This document shows positions 7,820 through 16,025 of a DNA stretch of 26,343 bases, one piece after another. Origin of the DNA: Holophagales bacterium UBA5704 (lineage in GTDB: Bacteria > Acidobacteriota > Thermoanaerobaculia > Multivoradales > UBA5704); the NCBI GenBank assembly GCA_002420005.1, contig DIHE01000182.1, positions 43,046 through 69,388 on the forward strand, given 5' to 3'. The number at the start of each line of letters is the position of its first letter. The stretch's first letter is position 1. The notes beneath the pieces were generated by a model. That model had not been told where the DNA came from. It saw only the letters and a program-made list of their open reading frames with translations, and did no database searches. The translations under genes and the position numbers were made by a program.

Positions 7820-9255
7820 AGCTCCACGTACTCCGCCGTCTGTACCTCCCAGGAGTAGTCCTCTGCCATCCCGTTCTGCTGGAGCTGGCGCCAGCCGGCG
7901 GGATCGGCGTAGGCGTCGAGGGCCTGATCGAGCGCCCAGACGAGGCCTTCGGTCGTGAAGTGCTCGAAGACGAAGCCGGTGCCGGTGCGGGTCTCCGGAT
8001 TCCAGGGATGCACGGTGTCGGCGAGCCCGCCGGTGCGGCGGACGATCGGGGGCGTGCCGTAGCGCAGGCTGTAGAGCTGGTTGAGGCCGCAGGGCTCGTA
8101 GCGCGAGGGCATCAGGAAGAGATCGGCTCCCGCCTCGATCCAGTGGGAGAGCTGGTTGTTGTAACCGCGGTAGAACCAGGCCCGTCCGGCGAAGCGCCAC
8201 TGGAGCCACTGGAAGAAGTCCTCGTAGCGGCTCTCGCCGCTGCCCAGTACGATCAGGCGGACGTCGCGCCGGGCGAAGAGCGCCGGCAGGGCCTCGAAGC
8301 AGAGGTCGAAGCCTTTCTGGCCGACCAGGCGGGAGACGATCCCCACCACGGGTGCGTCGGTGTCCTCCAGGCCGGCCCCCTGGAGCAGGGCGCGCTTCAT
8401 CTCCCGCTTGCCGGTCAAGTCCCGGGCGCTGTAGGGGTGGGGAATGTGCGGATCGGCCACCGGGTCCCAGGTGCCGTAGTCGACGCCGTTGATGATGCCC
8501 TGGACGCGGGGCGAGCGGGCGCGCAGCAGCCAGTCGAGTCCGAAGCCCTGTTCGGCAGACTGGATCTCGGCGGCGTAGGTGCGGCTCACCGCGGTGATCA
8601 TGTCGGCGTGCAACATGCCGGTCTTCAGAAAGTTGACCAGGCCGGCCTGCAGGTCCGAGCCGTCGAGCCAGAAGGCGTGGCCGGCGAGCCCCAGCCCCTC
8701 CAAGGACTCGCGCGCCACCAGCCCCTGGTAGCCCTGGTTGTGGATGGTCAGCACGGAGCGCGTGCGGTCGAACAGCCGGTCCCAGGAATAGTGGGTCTTC
8801 AGGTAGAGCGGAGCGAGCGCGGTGTGCCAGTCGTGGGCGTGCAGGATCTGCGGCGCCCATTGCATGCGCTGGCAGCACTCGAACGTGGCGCGGACCAAGG
8901 CGGCGAAGCGCAGCCCGTCCAGCGCGTCGCCTTGGTAGATCCCCTCGGCCGCATAGAGCTCGGGGCAGACGAGGAAGTAGGCGTCCACCTCGCTGTCCGG
9001 CAGCTTGCAGGTGAGGACCGAGATCTCGAAGTAGCGCGGTCCCATCCACAGCGGGATCCGTTGCAGGGAGGAGACCGGCACGTAGCCCTCCGCCTGGCGG
9101 GCGAGGTGGCCGTAGAAGGGGAGGAAGATCCGGACGTCGTGGCCCTCGCGGCCGAGCTGGCGCGACAGGCCGGCGACCACGTCGCCGAGGCCGCCGGTCT
9201 TGGCGAAGGGGGTCACCTCGGCGGCGACCTGGCAGATGCGCAGAGGGGTGGGCAT
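7798..9255 (-). CDS. glgA: Glycogen synthase (ADP-glucose type)
   Basis: This is a 485-aa GT5 enzyme of full family length. The ADP-glucose binding motif KTGGL is at 19-23 in the typical opening CQVAAEVTPFAKTGGLGDV. HAHDWHTAL and the C-terminal donor-site string EPCGLNQLYSLRYGTPPIV followed by RTGGLADTV are all present. It transfers glucose from ADP-glucose to the growing alpha-1,4-glucan in the cytoplasm. Its start lies 3 nt after the glgC stop, so the two form one transcript and the substrate-making and substrate-using steps are linked. No branching enzyme or phosphorylase is in the window. The 3' end runs 22 nt into the opposite-strand lnt gene. Confidence 0.96.
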   Translation of the reverse strand: MPTPLRICQVAAEVTPFAKTGGLGDVVAGLSRQLGREGHDVRIFLPFYGHLARQAEGYVPVSSLQRIPLWMGPRYFEISVLTCKLPDSEVDAYFLVCPELYAAEGIYQGDALDGLRFAALVRATFECCQRMQWAPQILHAHDWHTALAPLYLKTHYSWDRLFDRTRSVLTIHNQGYQGLVARESLEGLGLAGHAFWLDGSDLQAGLVNFLKTGMLHADMITAVSRTYAAEIQSAEQGFGLDWLLRARSPRVQGIINGVDYGTWDPVADPHIPHPYSARDLTGKREMKRALLQGAGLEDTDAPVVGIVSRLVGQKGFDLCFEALPALFARRDVRLIVLGSGESRYEDFFQWLQWRFAGRAWFYRGYNNQLSHWIEAGADLFLMPSRYEPCGLNQLYSLRYGTPPIVRRTGGLADTVHPWNPETRTGTGFVFEHFTTEGLVWALDQALDAYADPAGWRQLQQNGMAEDYSWEVQTAEYVELYRRLTG

Positions 9256-9258
9256 GGC

Positions 9259-10527
9259 TCAGATCACCGTTCCGGGGGGAATGACGGCGTTTTTCGGGAC
9301 GACGATGATCCCGTCGCGGATGGTCCACTGCTCGGAGTCGGCGTTCTCGACCCCCTCGGCGTTGACCAGCCGGCAGCCGTCGCCGATGCGTGCGTTGAAG
9401 TCGATGATGGCGTTGCGGACGTGGCAGTCGTGCCCGATGCCGCGCGGGATCTGGCCGTCTCCTGCACCGCCTTCGGGCTCCCAGTTGTCGGCGCCCATCA
9501 TCACGGTGCGCTCGATGACCGAGCCGGCGCGCACGACGGAGCGGATGCCGATGATCGAGTCGCTGATCCGGCTGCCCGAGAGGATGCTGCCTTCGCCGAG
9601 GACGGAGTAGCGCACGTAGCACTCGTTGACCTTGGTGCCGGGGAGGAAGCGCGGGTGGGTGAAGATGCGCAGCTCCGGGTCGTACAGGTTGAGCGGCGGC
9701 AACGGCAGCGTCAGGTCGAGGTTCGCCTGGTGGAAGCTCGGGATGGTGCCGATGTCGGTCCAGTAGCCGTCGTACGGGTAGGCGTAGACCTTGTAGGTGC
9801 CGAGCGCCTGGGGGATCACCTCGCGGCCGAAGTCGAGGGTGGTGCTGCCGACCAGCAGCTCGCGGAGCACCTCCTGGCGGAAGACGTAGATGCCCATGCT
9901 CGCGAGGTAGGAGCCGGGCGGCGCCGGAAAGCCGAGGGCGGCCTGCGTCTGCTCGTCGAGGGCGAGGGTGTCGAGCTCCTCTTTCGTCTTGGGCTTCTCG
10001 TAGAACTCGGTGATCCGGCCCGACGGATCGAGGCGGAGGATGCCGAACCCCGAAGCTTCGGCGCGGCTGACCGGCTTGACGGCGATCGTCAGGTCGGCGC
10101 CGCGGGCGCGGTGGGTCTGCAGCATCTCGCTGATGTTCATCAGGTAGAGCTGGTCCCCGGAGAGGATGAGGACCTCCGGCGGGTTCGGCTCCAGGAGCCG
10201 CGGCAGGCATTGGCGGACGGCGTCCGCGGTGCCGAGGTACCAGTCCTTGCGTTCCGCGGTCAGCTCGGCGGCGAGGATGTTGACGTAGCCGTTCGAGAAG
10301 ACGCTGAACCGGTAGGTCTGGTTGATGTGCCGGTGCAGGCTGGCACTGTTGAACTGGGTGATGACGAAGATGCGGTCGATGTTGGCGTGGATGCTGTTGC
10401 TGATCGGGATGTCGATCAGGCGAAACTTGCCGCCAATGGGGACCGCGGGCTTGGCGCGGTGGCGCGTCAAGGGCCACAGGCGCGTCCCTTGACCGCCGCC
10501 GAGGATGGCTGTTACGACTTTTTCCAT
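9259..10527 (-). CDS. glgC: Glucose-1-phosphate adenylyltransferase
   Basis: The 422-aa protein begins with the nucleotide-binding signature GGGQGTRLWPLTRHRAKPAV (11-29). It then shows WYLGTADAV (97-105), SGDQLY, the sugar-phosphate motif FYEKPK, and YWTDIGTI. A left-handed beta-helix of hexapeptide repeats fills about 300-422 and ends in VVPKNAVIPPGTVI. It makes ADP-glucose from glucose-1-phosphate and ATP, the committed step of bacterial glycogen synthesis, and is usually allosterically controlled by glycolytic intermediates. GGGAGGGG lies 3 nt before the ATG. The 42-nt gap to the divergent lipB must hold both promoters. Confidence 0.96.
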   Translation of the reverse strand: MEKVVTAILGGGQGTRLWPLTRHRAKPAVPIGGKFRLIDIPISNSIHANIDRIFVITQFNSASLHRHINQTYRFSVFSNGYVNILAAELTAERKDWYLGTADAVRQCLPRLLEPNPPEVLILSGDQLYLMNISEMLQTHRARGADLTIAVKPVSRAEASGFGILRLDPSGRITEFYEKPKTKEELDTLALDEQTQAALGFPAPPGSYLASMGIYVFRQEVLRELLVGSTTLDFGREVIPQALGTYKVYAYPYDGYWTDIGTIPSFHQANLDLTLPLPPLNLYDPELRIFTHPRFLPGTKVNECYVRYSVLGEGSILSGSRISDSIIGIRSVVRAGSVIERTVMMGADNWEPEGGAGDGQIPRGIGHDCHVRNAIIDFNARIGDGCRLVNAEGVENADSEQWTIRDGIIVVPKNAVIPPGTVI

Positions 10528-10569
10528 GAACCCCTCCCAGCCGAGTCGCGGCTATCTTATCTCAGTACA

Positions 10570-11280
10570 ATGGTGCCGATGAGCCTTTCGCACCGACCGC
10601 TGCATTGGGAGTTCCTCGGGCGCGTCCCCTACCGGGAGGCGCTGGAGCTGCAGCTCGCCGTGCGCGAGGGGATCAAGCGGGGCAGGGGGCCGGAGCATCT
10701 GCTGCTGCTGGAGCATCCGCCGGTCTATACGCTGGGGAGGAACGCCTCCGCGGCGGATGTGCTGGCGGCGCCGGAGTGGCTCGCGGCGCGCGGGATCGAG
10801 CTGGTGGAGTGCGACCGGGGTGGGCAGGTCACCTATCATGGGCCGGGCCAGCTGGTCGGCTACCCGATTCTCAACCTGAGCCCGGATCGGCGCGACGTCC
10901 GGCGTTACGTGCGCGACCTGCAGGAGCTGCTCATCCGCACGCTCGCCGATTACGGCGTCCGGGCCGAGCCGCGCGACGGACAGGCGTTCGTCGGAGTCTG
11001 GGTGGGGGAGGAGAAGATCGCCTCGATCGGAGTCCACCTCTCGCGCTGGATCACCACCCACGGGTTCGCCCTCAACGTGTCGACCGATCTCACGGACTTC
11101 GCCGGCATCGTCCCCTGCGGCCTGCGCGGCATCGGGATCACCTCGATCGAGCGGCTGACCGGCAGCGCCCCGCCGCTGCCGGAGATCGCCGCGGTCTGTG
11201 CCCGGCACGCGGGAGAGATCTTCGATCGCGAGCTGGTGGTGGGGGCTCCGGCGGTCCCGGCCGGAGCAGGCGCGGCGTGA
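10570..11280 (+). CDS. lipB: Octanoyl-[acyl-carrier-protein]:protein N-octanoyltransferase
   Basis: The 236-aa protein has the LipB core. RGGQVTYHGPGQLVGYPI lies at 83-100. The catalytic lysine is Lys149 in EEKIASIGVHLSRW, followed by HGFALNV, and the catalytic Cys183 is in IVPCGLRG. It moves octanoyl groups from acyl carrier protein to lipoyl domains, the first step of lipoate synthesis. No lipA is in the window. Two ATGs, at 10570 and 10579, are possible starts. Neither has a clear Shine-Dalgarno, and a TATCTT box at 10553-10558 would fit a very short or absent leader. The stop overlaps the next gene by GTGA, so lipB and the regulator gene are probably co-translated. Confidence 0.95.
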   Translation: MVPMSLSHRPLHWEFLGRVPYREALELQLAVREGIKRGRGPEHLLLLEHPPVYTLGRNASAADVLAAPEWLAARGIELVECDRGGQVTYHGPGQLVGYPILNLSPDRRDVRRYVRDLQELLIRTLADYGVRAEPRDGQAFVGVWVGEEKIASIGVHLSRWITTHGFALNVSTDLTDFAGIVPCGLRGIGITSIERLTGSAPPLPEIAAVCARHAGEIFDRELVVGAPAVPAGAGAA

Positions 11281-12278
11281 GCGGGGCTCCGCGGGTCGCC
11301 ATCGGTCTCAATGCCGTCATCGTGGCGGTGACCGACGAGGTCCCGCGCATCCTGACCGTGCTCCCCCGCACCGGCGAGCCGGGGGACCCGGCGGTGGAGG
11401 CGCTCCCGTTCGGCCCGCTCGATCCGCAGCACGATCGCACGCTCGACCGCGGCCTGCGCCGCTGGGTCCACGAGCAGACCGGCCTCGCCCTCGGTTACGT
11501 CGAGCAGCTCTATACCTTCGGCGACCGCGACCGCGCCCCGCGGGCACAGCGGCGCGGCCTGCGCGAGGTGTCGGTCGCCTATCTCGCCCTGGTGCGCGAG
11601 ACCTCGGTGGACGATGCGGCGCGCTGGCGCGGCTGGTACGAGTTTTTTCCCTGGGAGGATTGGCGCTCCGGCCGGCCCGGGCTGATCGACCAGGCGATTG
11701 CGCCGGCCCTCGACGCCTGGATCGGAGGCGCGTCCGAGACGCTGGTGCGGCAGGAGCGGCGCGAGCGCACCGACATCGTCTTCGGCTTGCACGGTGCGCC
11801 GTGGGATGGCGAGCGGGTGTTGGAGCGCTACGAGCTGCTGTATGAGGCGTATCTCGTCCCGGAGGCGTGGCGCGACCGGGACGACCTGTCCGGCCTGCCC
11901 GAGGACGCGCGCCCGGCGCCCCCGGTGCCCCGGCCGGAGCCCCTGCCCGGGCGTCCGATGGCCGCCGACCACCGGCGCATCCTCGCCACCGCCCTCGGCC
12001 GGCTGCGCGGCAAGCTCAAGTACCGGCCGGTCATCTTCGAGCTGCTGCCGTCGGCGTTCACCTTGCTGCAGGCGCAGAAGGTGGTGGAGGCGCTCGCCGG
12101 TGTGCCCCTGCACAAGCAGAACTTCCGCCGCCTGGTCGAGACCGGCGGGCTGGTCGAGGGAACCGGCAAGCTGGACTCCCAGACCGGCGGCCGCCCGGCC
12201 GAGCTGTTCGTCTTCCGCCGCGACGTGCTGCGGGAGCGGCCGGCCCCGGGGGTGGGGCTGCCGCACGTGAGGAGATAG
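11277..12278 (+). CDS. Nudix-fold/winged-helix regulator of NAD synthesis, NrtR/NadQ-like
   Basis: The GTG at 11277 overlaps the lipB stop (GTGA) and gives 333 aa. The N-terminal part (about 7-205) has the layout of a Nudix domain, but the Nudix box region (GPLDPQHDRT to RRWVHEQTGL, 46-70) lacks the REUxEExGU glutamates, so hydrolysis is unlikely. A proline-rich hinge (about 211-228) leads to a C-terminal winged helix (about 230-325: FELLPSAFTLLQAQKVVEAL, KQNFRRLVETGGLVEGTG, GGRPAELFVF). This winged-helix type is found in NrtR-family repressors, where the Nudix fold senses an NAD-related metabolite. A related group, NadQ (COG4111 type), is known to control nadABC in alphaproteobacteria. Here nadABC lies directly downstream with two operator-like sites, which strongly supports the same job. 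The assignment to NadQ rather than another NrtR-like clade is inference. Confidence 0.82.
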   Translation: MSGAPRVAIGLNAVIVAVTDEVPRILTVLPRTGEPGDPAVEALPFGPLDPQHDRTLDRGLRRWVHEQTGLALGYVEQLYTFGDRDRAPRAQRRGLREVSVAYLALVRETSVDDAARWRGWYEFFPWEDWRSGRPGLIDQAIAPALDAWIGGASETLVRQERRERTDIVFGLHGAPWDGERVLERYELLYEAYLVPEAWRDRDDLSGLPEDARPAPPVPRPEPLPGRPMAADHRRILATALGRLRGKLKYRPVIFELLPSAFTLLQAQKVVEALAGVPLHKQNFRRLVETGGLVEGTGKLDSQTGGRPAELFVFRRDVLRERPAPGVGLPHVRR

Positions 12279-12281
12279 AAA

Positions 12282-12364
12282 AAGGACGACAAGGACAGCA
12301 GGGACGGCAAGGACCCGATCCCGGTTCTGGTGTCCTTGGTGTCTTGGCCGACCTTGTCGTCCTT
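12282..12364. repeat. Family A repeat, long imperfect hairpin
   Basis: A 33-nt left arm (12282-12314) and a 33-nt right arm (12332-12364) pair at 26 of 33 positions around a 17-nt loop. Both are built from 9-nt AAGGACNNC units. It begins 4 nt after the regulator stop codon and ends 11 nt before the nadA -35 box. On the minus strand the hairpin is followed by CCTTTTTC, so it could stop transcription in that direction. On the plus strand no T run follows. Confidence 0.88.
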
Positions 12365-12375
12365 GCCCCCACCCC

Positions 12376-12403
12376 TTGACTCCCCATTATGCTCAGTTAT
12401 AGG
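12376..12403 (+). promoter_or_regulatory. Sigma-70-like promoter of nadABC
   Basis: TTGACT (12376-12381) and TATAGG (12398-12403) are separated by 16 nt and match the -35 and -10 consensus at five and four positions. This is the best promoter in the window. It would start transcription near 12410, leaving an 80-nt leader. Operator-like site 1 covers the spacer and the -10 box. Confidence 0.65.
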
Positions 12404-12406
12404 ATA
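12388..12406 (+). promoter_or_regulatory. Operator-like site 1, inside the nadABC promoter
   Basis: The 19-mer TATGCTCAGTTATAGGATA starts with the same eight bases as site 2 and ends in the same ATA. Its right half is a degenerate inverted copy. A protein bound here would cover the -10 box and block RNA polymerase. The likely binder is the regulator encoded at 11277. Confidence 0.6.
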
Positions 12407-12451
12407 AGCCCCGGCCGGGGGAACCGCTCCGGCCTTTTCTCAGGCACCTGA

Positions 12452-12470
12452 TATGCTCACGCAGAGCATA
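12452..12470 (+). promoter_or_regulatory. Operator-like site 2, perfect palindrome before nadA
   Basis: TATGCTCACGCAGAGCATA is a perfect inverted repeat with 7-nt arms and a 5-nt spacer. It lies 20 nt before the nadA ATG and 64 bp centre to centre from site 1, about six helical turns. Two dimers on the same face could cooperate or loop the DNA. It also lies just before the GGGGG ribosome binding site. Confidence 0.65.
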
Positions 12471-12489
12471 GAGAGACAGGGGGACTGCA

Positions 12490-13515
12490 ATGAGCCTCGA
12501 AGTCGCGCGGAGTCTGGACTACACACCCGAGGTGGCTCTTCTCACCGCGCCGATCCGCGACCGGGTGCGCTCGGTCATCCCCGAAGTCGAGTGGGCGGTG
12601 CACGCGCCGTACGTCGCCGCCATCCAGGAGCTCAAGCGCCGCCGCAACGCGGTGGTTCTGGCGCACAACTACCAGACGCCGGAAATCTTCCACGGCGTCG
12701 CCGATTTCACCGGGGACTCGCTCGCCCTGGCGCAGCAGGGCGCCCGCGTCGAAGCGGACGTGATCGTGCTGGCCGGCGTGCACTTCATGGCGGAGACGGC
12801 GAAGATCCTGTCGCCGGAGAAGACGGTGCTCATCCCGGACCTGCGGGCCGGCTGCTCGCTGGCGGCGTCGATCACCGCGGCCGACATCCGGTTGCTGCGC
12901 GAGCGCTACCCCGGCGTGCCGGTGGTCACCTACGTCAATACCTCCGCCGAGGTGAAGGCGGAGTCGGACATCTGCTGCACCTCGGCCAACGCGGTGGCGG
13001 TCGTCGAATCGCTCGGCGTCGACCGGGTGATCTTCCTGCCCGACGAGTACCTGGGGCAATACGTGGCCTCGCAGACGAAGGTCGAGGTCATCCTCTGGAA
13101 GGGTCACTGCGAGGTGCACGAGCGGTTCACCGGCCAGGAGCTGCGGGCGTACCGCGCCGGGCAGCCGGACCTGCTGATCCTGGCGCACCCCGAGTGCCCG
13201 CAGGACGTCCTCGCGGAAGCCGATTTCGTCGGCTCGACGGCGGCGATGATCCGCCGCGTCGGCGAGACCCGCCCGCGCCGGGTGGTGATGGTCACCGAGT
13301 GCTCGATGAGCGACAACGTCGCGGTGGAGTTTCCGGACGTGGAGTTCGTCCGGCCGTGCAATCTCTGTCCGCACATGAAGCAGATCACCCTGCCCCGCAT
13401 CCTCCACGCGCTGGAGACGATGCAGCACGAGGTGGTGGTCGATCCCGCAGTGGCTCTGCGCGCCCGCGGCGCGGTGGAGCGCATGCTGGCCGTGGGCCGG
13501 AGGGAGGGCAAGTGA
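12490..13515 (+). CDS. nadA: Quinolinate synthase
   Basis: The 341-aa protein condenses iminoaspartate with dihydroxyacetone phosphate to quinolinate, using a [4Fe-4S] cluster. The typical strings are all present: VLAHNYQTPEI (57-67), GDSLALA, GVHFMAETAKILSPEKTVLIPD (96-117), TYVNTSAEVKAESD, HPECPQ, GSTAAMI and CNLCPHMK. Cluster ligands are Cys122 (AGCS), Cys236 (HPEC) and one of Cys290/Cys293. The substrate is oxygen-labile iminoaspartate made by NadB, whose gene overlaps it by GTGA. The ATG follows ACAGGGGGAC at normal spacing. Expression is probably repressed through the two operator-like sites upstream. Confidence 0.97.
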   Translation: MSLEVARSLDYTPEVALLTAPIRDRVRSVIPEVEWAVHAPYVAAIQELKRRRNAVVLAHNYQTPEIFHGVADFTGDSLALAQQGARVEADVIVLAGVHFMAETAKILSPEKTVLIPDLRAGCSLAASITAADIRLLRERYPGVPVVTYVNTSAEVKAESDICCTSANAVAVVESLGVDRVIFLPDEYLGQYVASQTKVEVILWKGHCEVHERFTGQELRAYRAGQPDLLILAHPECPQDVLAEADFVGSTAAMIRRVGETRPRRVVMVTECSMSDNVAVEFPDVEFVRPCNLCPHMKQITLPRILHALETMQHEVVVDPAVALRARGAVERMLAVGRREGK

Positions 13516-15167
13516 ACGAGCGCACGATCGAGCTGTCGGACGACCGGTACGACGGGATCACCCGTTCCGAGGTCCTGGTGGTGGGCAGCGGCGTCGCCGG
13601 CCTGACGGCGGCCCTGGGCTGCGCCCCGCGGCGCGTGACCCTGCTCACCAAAAAGGCGCTGGCCAGCGGCTCCAGCCCGTGGGCGCAGGGGGGCGTCGCC
13701 GGCGCCCTGGGTGCCGACGACACGCCGGCCCTGCATGCCGCCGATACGATGGCGGCCGGTGCGGGGCTGAACGACCCGGCGGTGGTGGACCTGCTGACCG
13801 CTGAAGGGCCGGAGCGCCTGCGCCGGCTCCTCGCGCTCGGCGCGCGCTTCGACCGCGACGCCGCGGGTGCGCTACACCTGGGCCGCGAAGCCGCGCACAG
13901 CCGGCGGCGCATCCTGCATGCCCGCGACGCCACCGGGGCCGAGATCGTGCGCACCCTGGGTGAAGCGGTGCGCCAGGCGCCGGAGATCCGGGTGGAGGAG
14001 GGCGCGTTCGCCATCGACCTCGTGGTGGACTGGAAGGGCGGTGCCGCCCGGGTGGCCGGCGTCCTGGCGGTGCAGGCGGACGGGCGGCGGATGCTGCATC
14101 TCGCCCCGGCCGTGGTGCTGGCCACCGGCGGCCTGGGACGGCTGTATCTCCACACCACCAATCCGGCGGAGGCGACCGGCGACGGCCTGGCCATGGCCGC
14201 GCGGGCCGGTGCCCGCCTGGTCGACCTGGAATTCGTGCAGTTCCATCCCACCGCCCTGGCCGCGGAGGGGGCCGACCCGCTGCCGCTGCTGACCGAGGCG
14301 CTGCGCGGCGAAGGCGCCGTGCTGCTCGACGGCAAGGGCCGGCGCTTCATGCCGGACGAGCACCCGGATGCCGAGCTGGCGCCGCGCGACGTGGTGGCGC
14401 GGGCGATCTGGCGCCGGCAGGCGGCGGGCGAAGCCGTCTTCCTGGATGCGCGCGCCGCGCTCGGCGACCGCTTCCCGGAGCGCTTCCCGCAGGTCTTCGA
14501 GATCTGCCGCAGCCATGGCCTCGATCCGCGCATCGAGCCGGTGCCGGTGGCGCCGGCCGCCCACTACCACATGGGGGGCATCGCGGTGGACGCGAACGGC
14601 CGCACCTCGCTCCCCGGTCTCTGGGCCTGTGGTGAGGTGAGCGCGACCGGTGTGCACGGCGCGAATCGGCTGGCCAGCAACTCGCTGCTCGAAGCCCTCG
14701 TCTTCGGCGCCCGGGTGGCGGAGGACCTGCGGCGGACGATCCCGGCCGGGCCGGTTCCGGTGCGCACCGCCGGTCTGCGGGTGGCGCCGGGGGCGGAGCG
14801 TGCGGTGTCCGCCGGGTGCGACGCGCAGCTCACCCTCGCAGTGCGCCGGCTGATGTGGGAGAAGGTCGGCGTCGTGCGCGACGGGCAGGGCTTGCAGGCC
14901 GCCCTGGACGAGCTGGACCGCCTGGCGGGTGAGCATCCCGCGGCGGCCGGCGAGGCGCGCAACCTCCTGGCGGTCGCCCGGCTGGTGACCGCCGCCGCGC
15001 TGGAGCGCCGGGAGAGCCGCGGCGGACATTTCCGGGCGGATCTTCCCCAGCCCGAAGAGGCTTGGCGGCACCGGCTGGTTCTCACCGCGGCTCCGGATGG
15101 CTCGGCGCGCTTCGAGGAGCCGCAGGACGCCCCGGTTCTCGTCCGCGCCACGCGAGGCCAGGCATGA
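13512..15167 (+). CDS. nadB: L-aspartate oxidase
   Basis: The GTG at 13512 overlaps the nadA stop (GTGA) and gives 551 aa, normal for the family. The FAD-binding GSGVAG motif is at 25-30. The conserved substrate-site strings follow: SGSSPWAQGGVAGAL (52-66), ATGGLGRLYLHTTNP, EFVQFHPTAL, AHYHMGGI, and GVHGANRLASNSLLEALVFG near the second FAD segment. A helical C-terminal domain typical of the succinate dehydrogenase/fumarate reductase flavoprotein family ends the protein. It oxidises aspartate to iminoaspartate, which NadA uses at once. The frame extends upstream across nadA, but that part is a shadow. The stop overlaps the nadC start by ATGA. Confidence 0.97.
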   Translation: MNERTIELSDDRYDGITRSEVLVVGSGVAGLTAALGCAPRRVTLLTKKALASGSSPWAQGGVAGALGADDTPALHAADTMAAGAGLNDPAVVDLLTAEGPERLRRLLALGARFDRDAAGALHLGREAAHSRRRILHARDATGAEIVRTLGEAVRQAPEIRVEEGAFAIDLVVDWKGGAARVAGVLAVQADGRRMLHLAPAVVLATGGLGRLYLHTTNPAEATGDGLAMAARAGARLVDLEFVQFHPTALAAEGADPLPLLTEALRGEGAVLLDGKGRRFMPDEHPDAELAPRDVVARAIWRRQAAGEAVFLDARAALGDRFPERFPQVFEICRSHGLDPRIEPVPVAPAAHYHMGGIAVDANGRTSLPGLWACGEVSATGVHGANRLASNSLLEALVFGARVAEDLRRTIPAGPVPVRTAGLRVAPGAERAVSAGCDAQLTLAVRRLMWEKVGVVRDGQGLQAALDELDRLAGEHPAAAGEARNLLAVARLVTAAALERRESRGGHFRADLPQPEEAWRHRLVLTAAPDGSARFEEPQDAPVLVRATRGQA

Positions 15168-16012
15168 GCGCGCCGGCGCTCTATCCGCTGCTCTATGAGC
15201 CGCTGGTGCGCCGGGCTTTGGAAGAGGACCTGGGACGGGCCGGTGATCTGACCAGCGACGCCGTCCTGCCGCCCGGCTTGCCGGCGGTGGCGGACATCGT
15301 CGCCCGGCGCGCCGGCCGCCTCGCCGGGCTCCCGGCTGCGCTTTCGGCCTTCCGGCTGCTCGATCCGGCCGTCGAGATCACCGTCGGCCCGGGCGACGGG
15401 GAAGACGTGGAGGCGGGGGCCGTCCTCGCCACCGTGCGCGGTGCGGCGCGCTCGATCCTCTCCGCCGAGCGCACCGCCTTGAACCTGCTGGGCCGCCTCT
15501 GCGGCATCGCCACCGCGACGCGCGATCTGGCGGCATTGGTTGCCCCGCACGGTGCCCGGGTGGTCTGCACGCGCAAGACCACGCCGGGTCTGCGCACCCT
15601 GGAGAAGTACGCGGTGCGCTGCGGCGGTGGGGGCAACCATCGCTTCGGTCTCGACGACGCCGTGCTGATCAAGGACAACCACGTGGCACTGGCCGGCGGC
15701 CTGCGCACCGCGGTGGAGCGGGCGCGCGCCGGGGTCGGCCATCTGGTCAAGATCGAGCTGGAGGTGGATTCTCTCGCCCAGCTCCGCGAGGCCCTGGAGC
15801 TGGGGGTGGACGTGGTTCTCCTCGACAACATGTCGCTCGACGAGCTGCGCGAAGCCGTGGCCCTGGCCAAGGGGCGGGCGCTCACCGAGGCCTCCGGCGG
15901 CATCCGGCCGGAGACCGCCGCGGCCATCGCCGCCACCGGGGTCGATCTGCTCTCCGTGGGCTGGCTCACCCACAGCGCTCCGGGGCTCGACGTGGCGCTG
16001 GACGTGCGGTGA
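15164..16012 (+). CDS. nadC: Nicotinate-nucleotide pyrophosphorylase (quinolinate phosphoribosyltransferase)
   Basis: The 282-aa protein starts at the ATG that overlaps the nadB stop. It shows EDLGRAGDLTS (21-31), ERTALNLLGRLCGIAT, the phosphate-binding RKTTPGLR (137-144), KYAVRCGGGGNHR (148-160), LIKDNH (169-174), and LDNMS near the C-terminal half of the barrel. It joins quinolinate to PRPP with loss of CO2 to give nicotinate mononucleotide. This completes the de novo route from aspartate within one three-gene operon whose reading frames overlap by 4 nt each. A family A hairpin starts 13 nt after its stop and separates it from the convergent gene. Confidence 0.97.
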   Translation: MSAPALYPLLYEPLVRRALEEDLGRAGDLTSDAVLPPGLPAVADIVARRAGRLAGLPAALSAFRLLDPAVEITVGPGDGEDVEAGAVLATVRGAARSILSAERTALNLLGRLCGIATATRDLAALVAPHGARVVCTRKTTPGLRTLEKYAVRCGGGGNHRFGLDDAVLIKDNHVALAGGLRTAVERARAGVGHLVKIELEVDSLAQLREALELGVDVVLLDNMSLDELREAVALAKGRALTEASGGIRPETAAAIAATGVDLLSVGWLTHSAPGLDVALDVR

Positions 16013-16025
16013 AGGGGGCGTAGAG

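Noticed and set aside
6290..10477. 1395-codon minus-strand open frame across lnt, glgA and glgC
   Set aside because: Composition is Arg/Pro/His-rich with no family pattern, as expected for off-frame reading of GC-rich genes. Three well-recognised genes occupy the same bases.
12282..12364. CRISPR-like look of the AAGGAC repeats
   Set aside because: Units are 9 nt and contiguous with no unique spacers of constant length, and the arms are inverted. No cas gene is nearby.
12453..13511. Upstream extension of nadB beginning at the ATG at 12453
   Set aside because: That ATG lies inside operator-like site 2, and the extension is a shadow of nadA. The GTG at 13512 matches the family's N-terminus.
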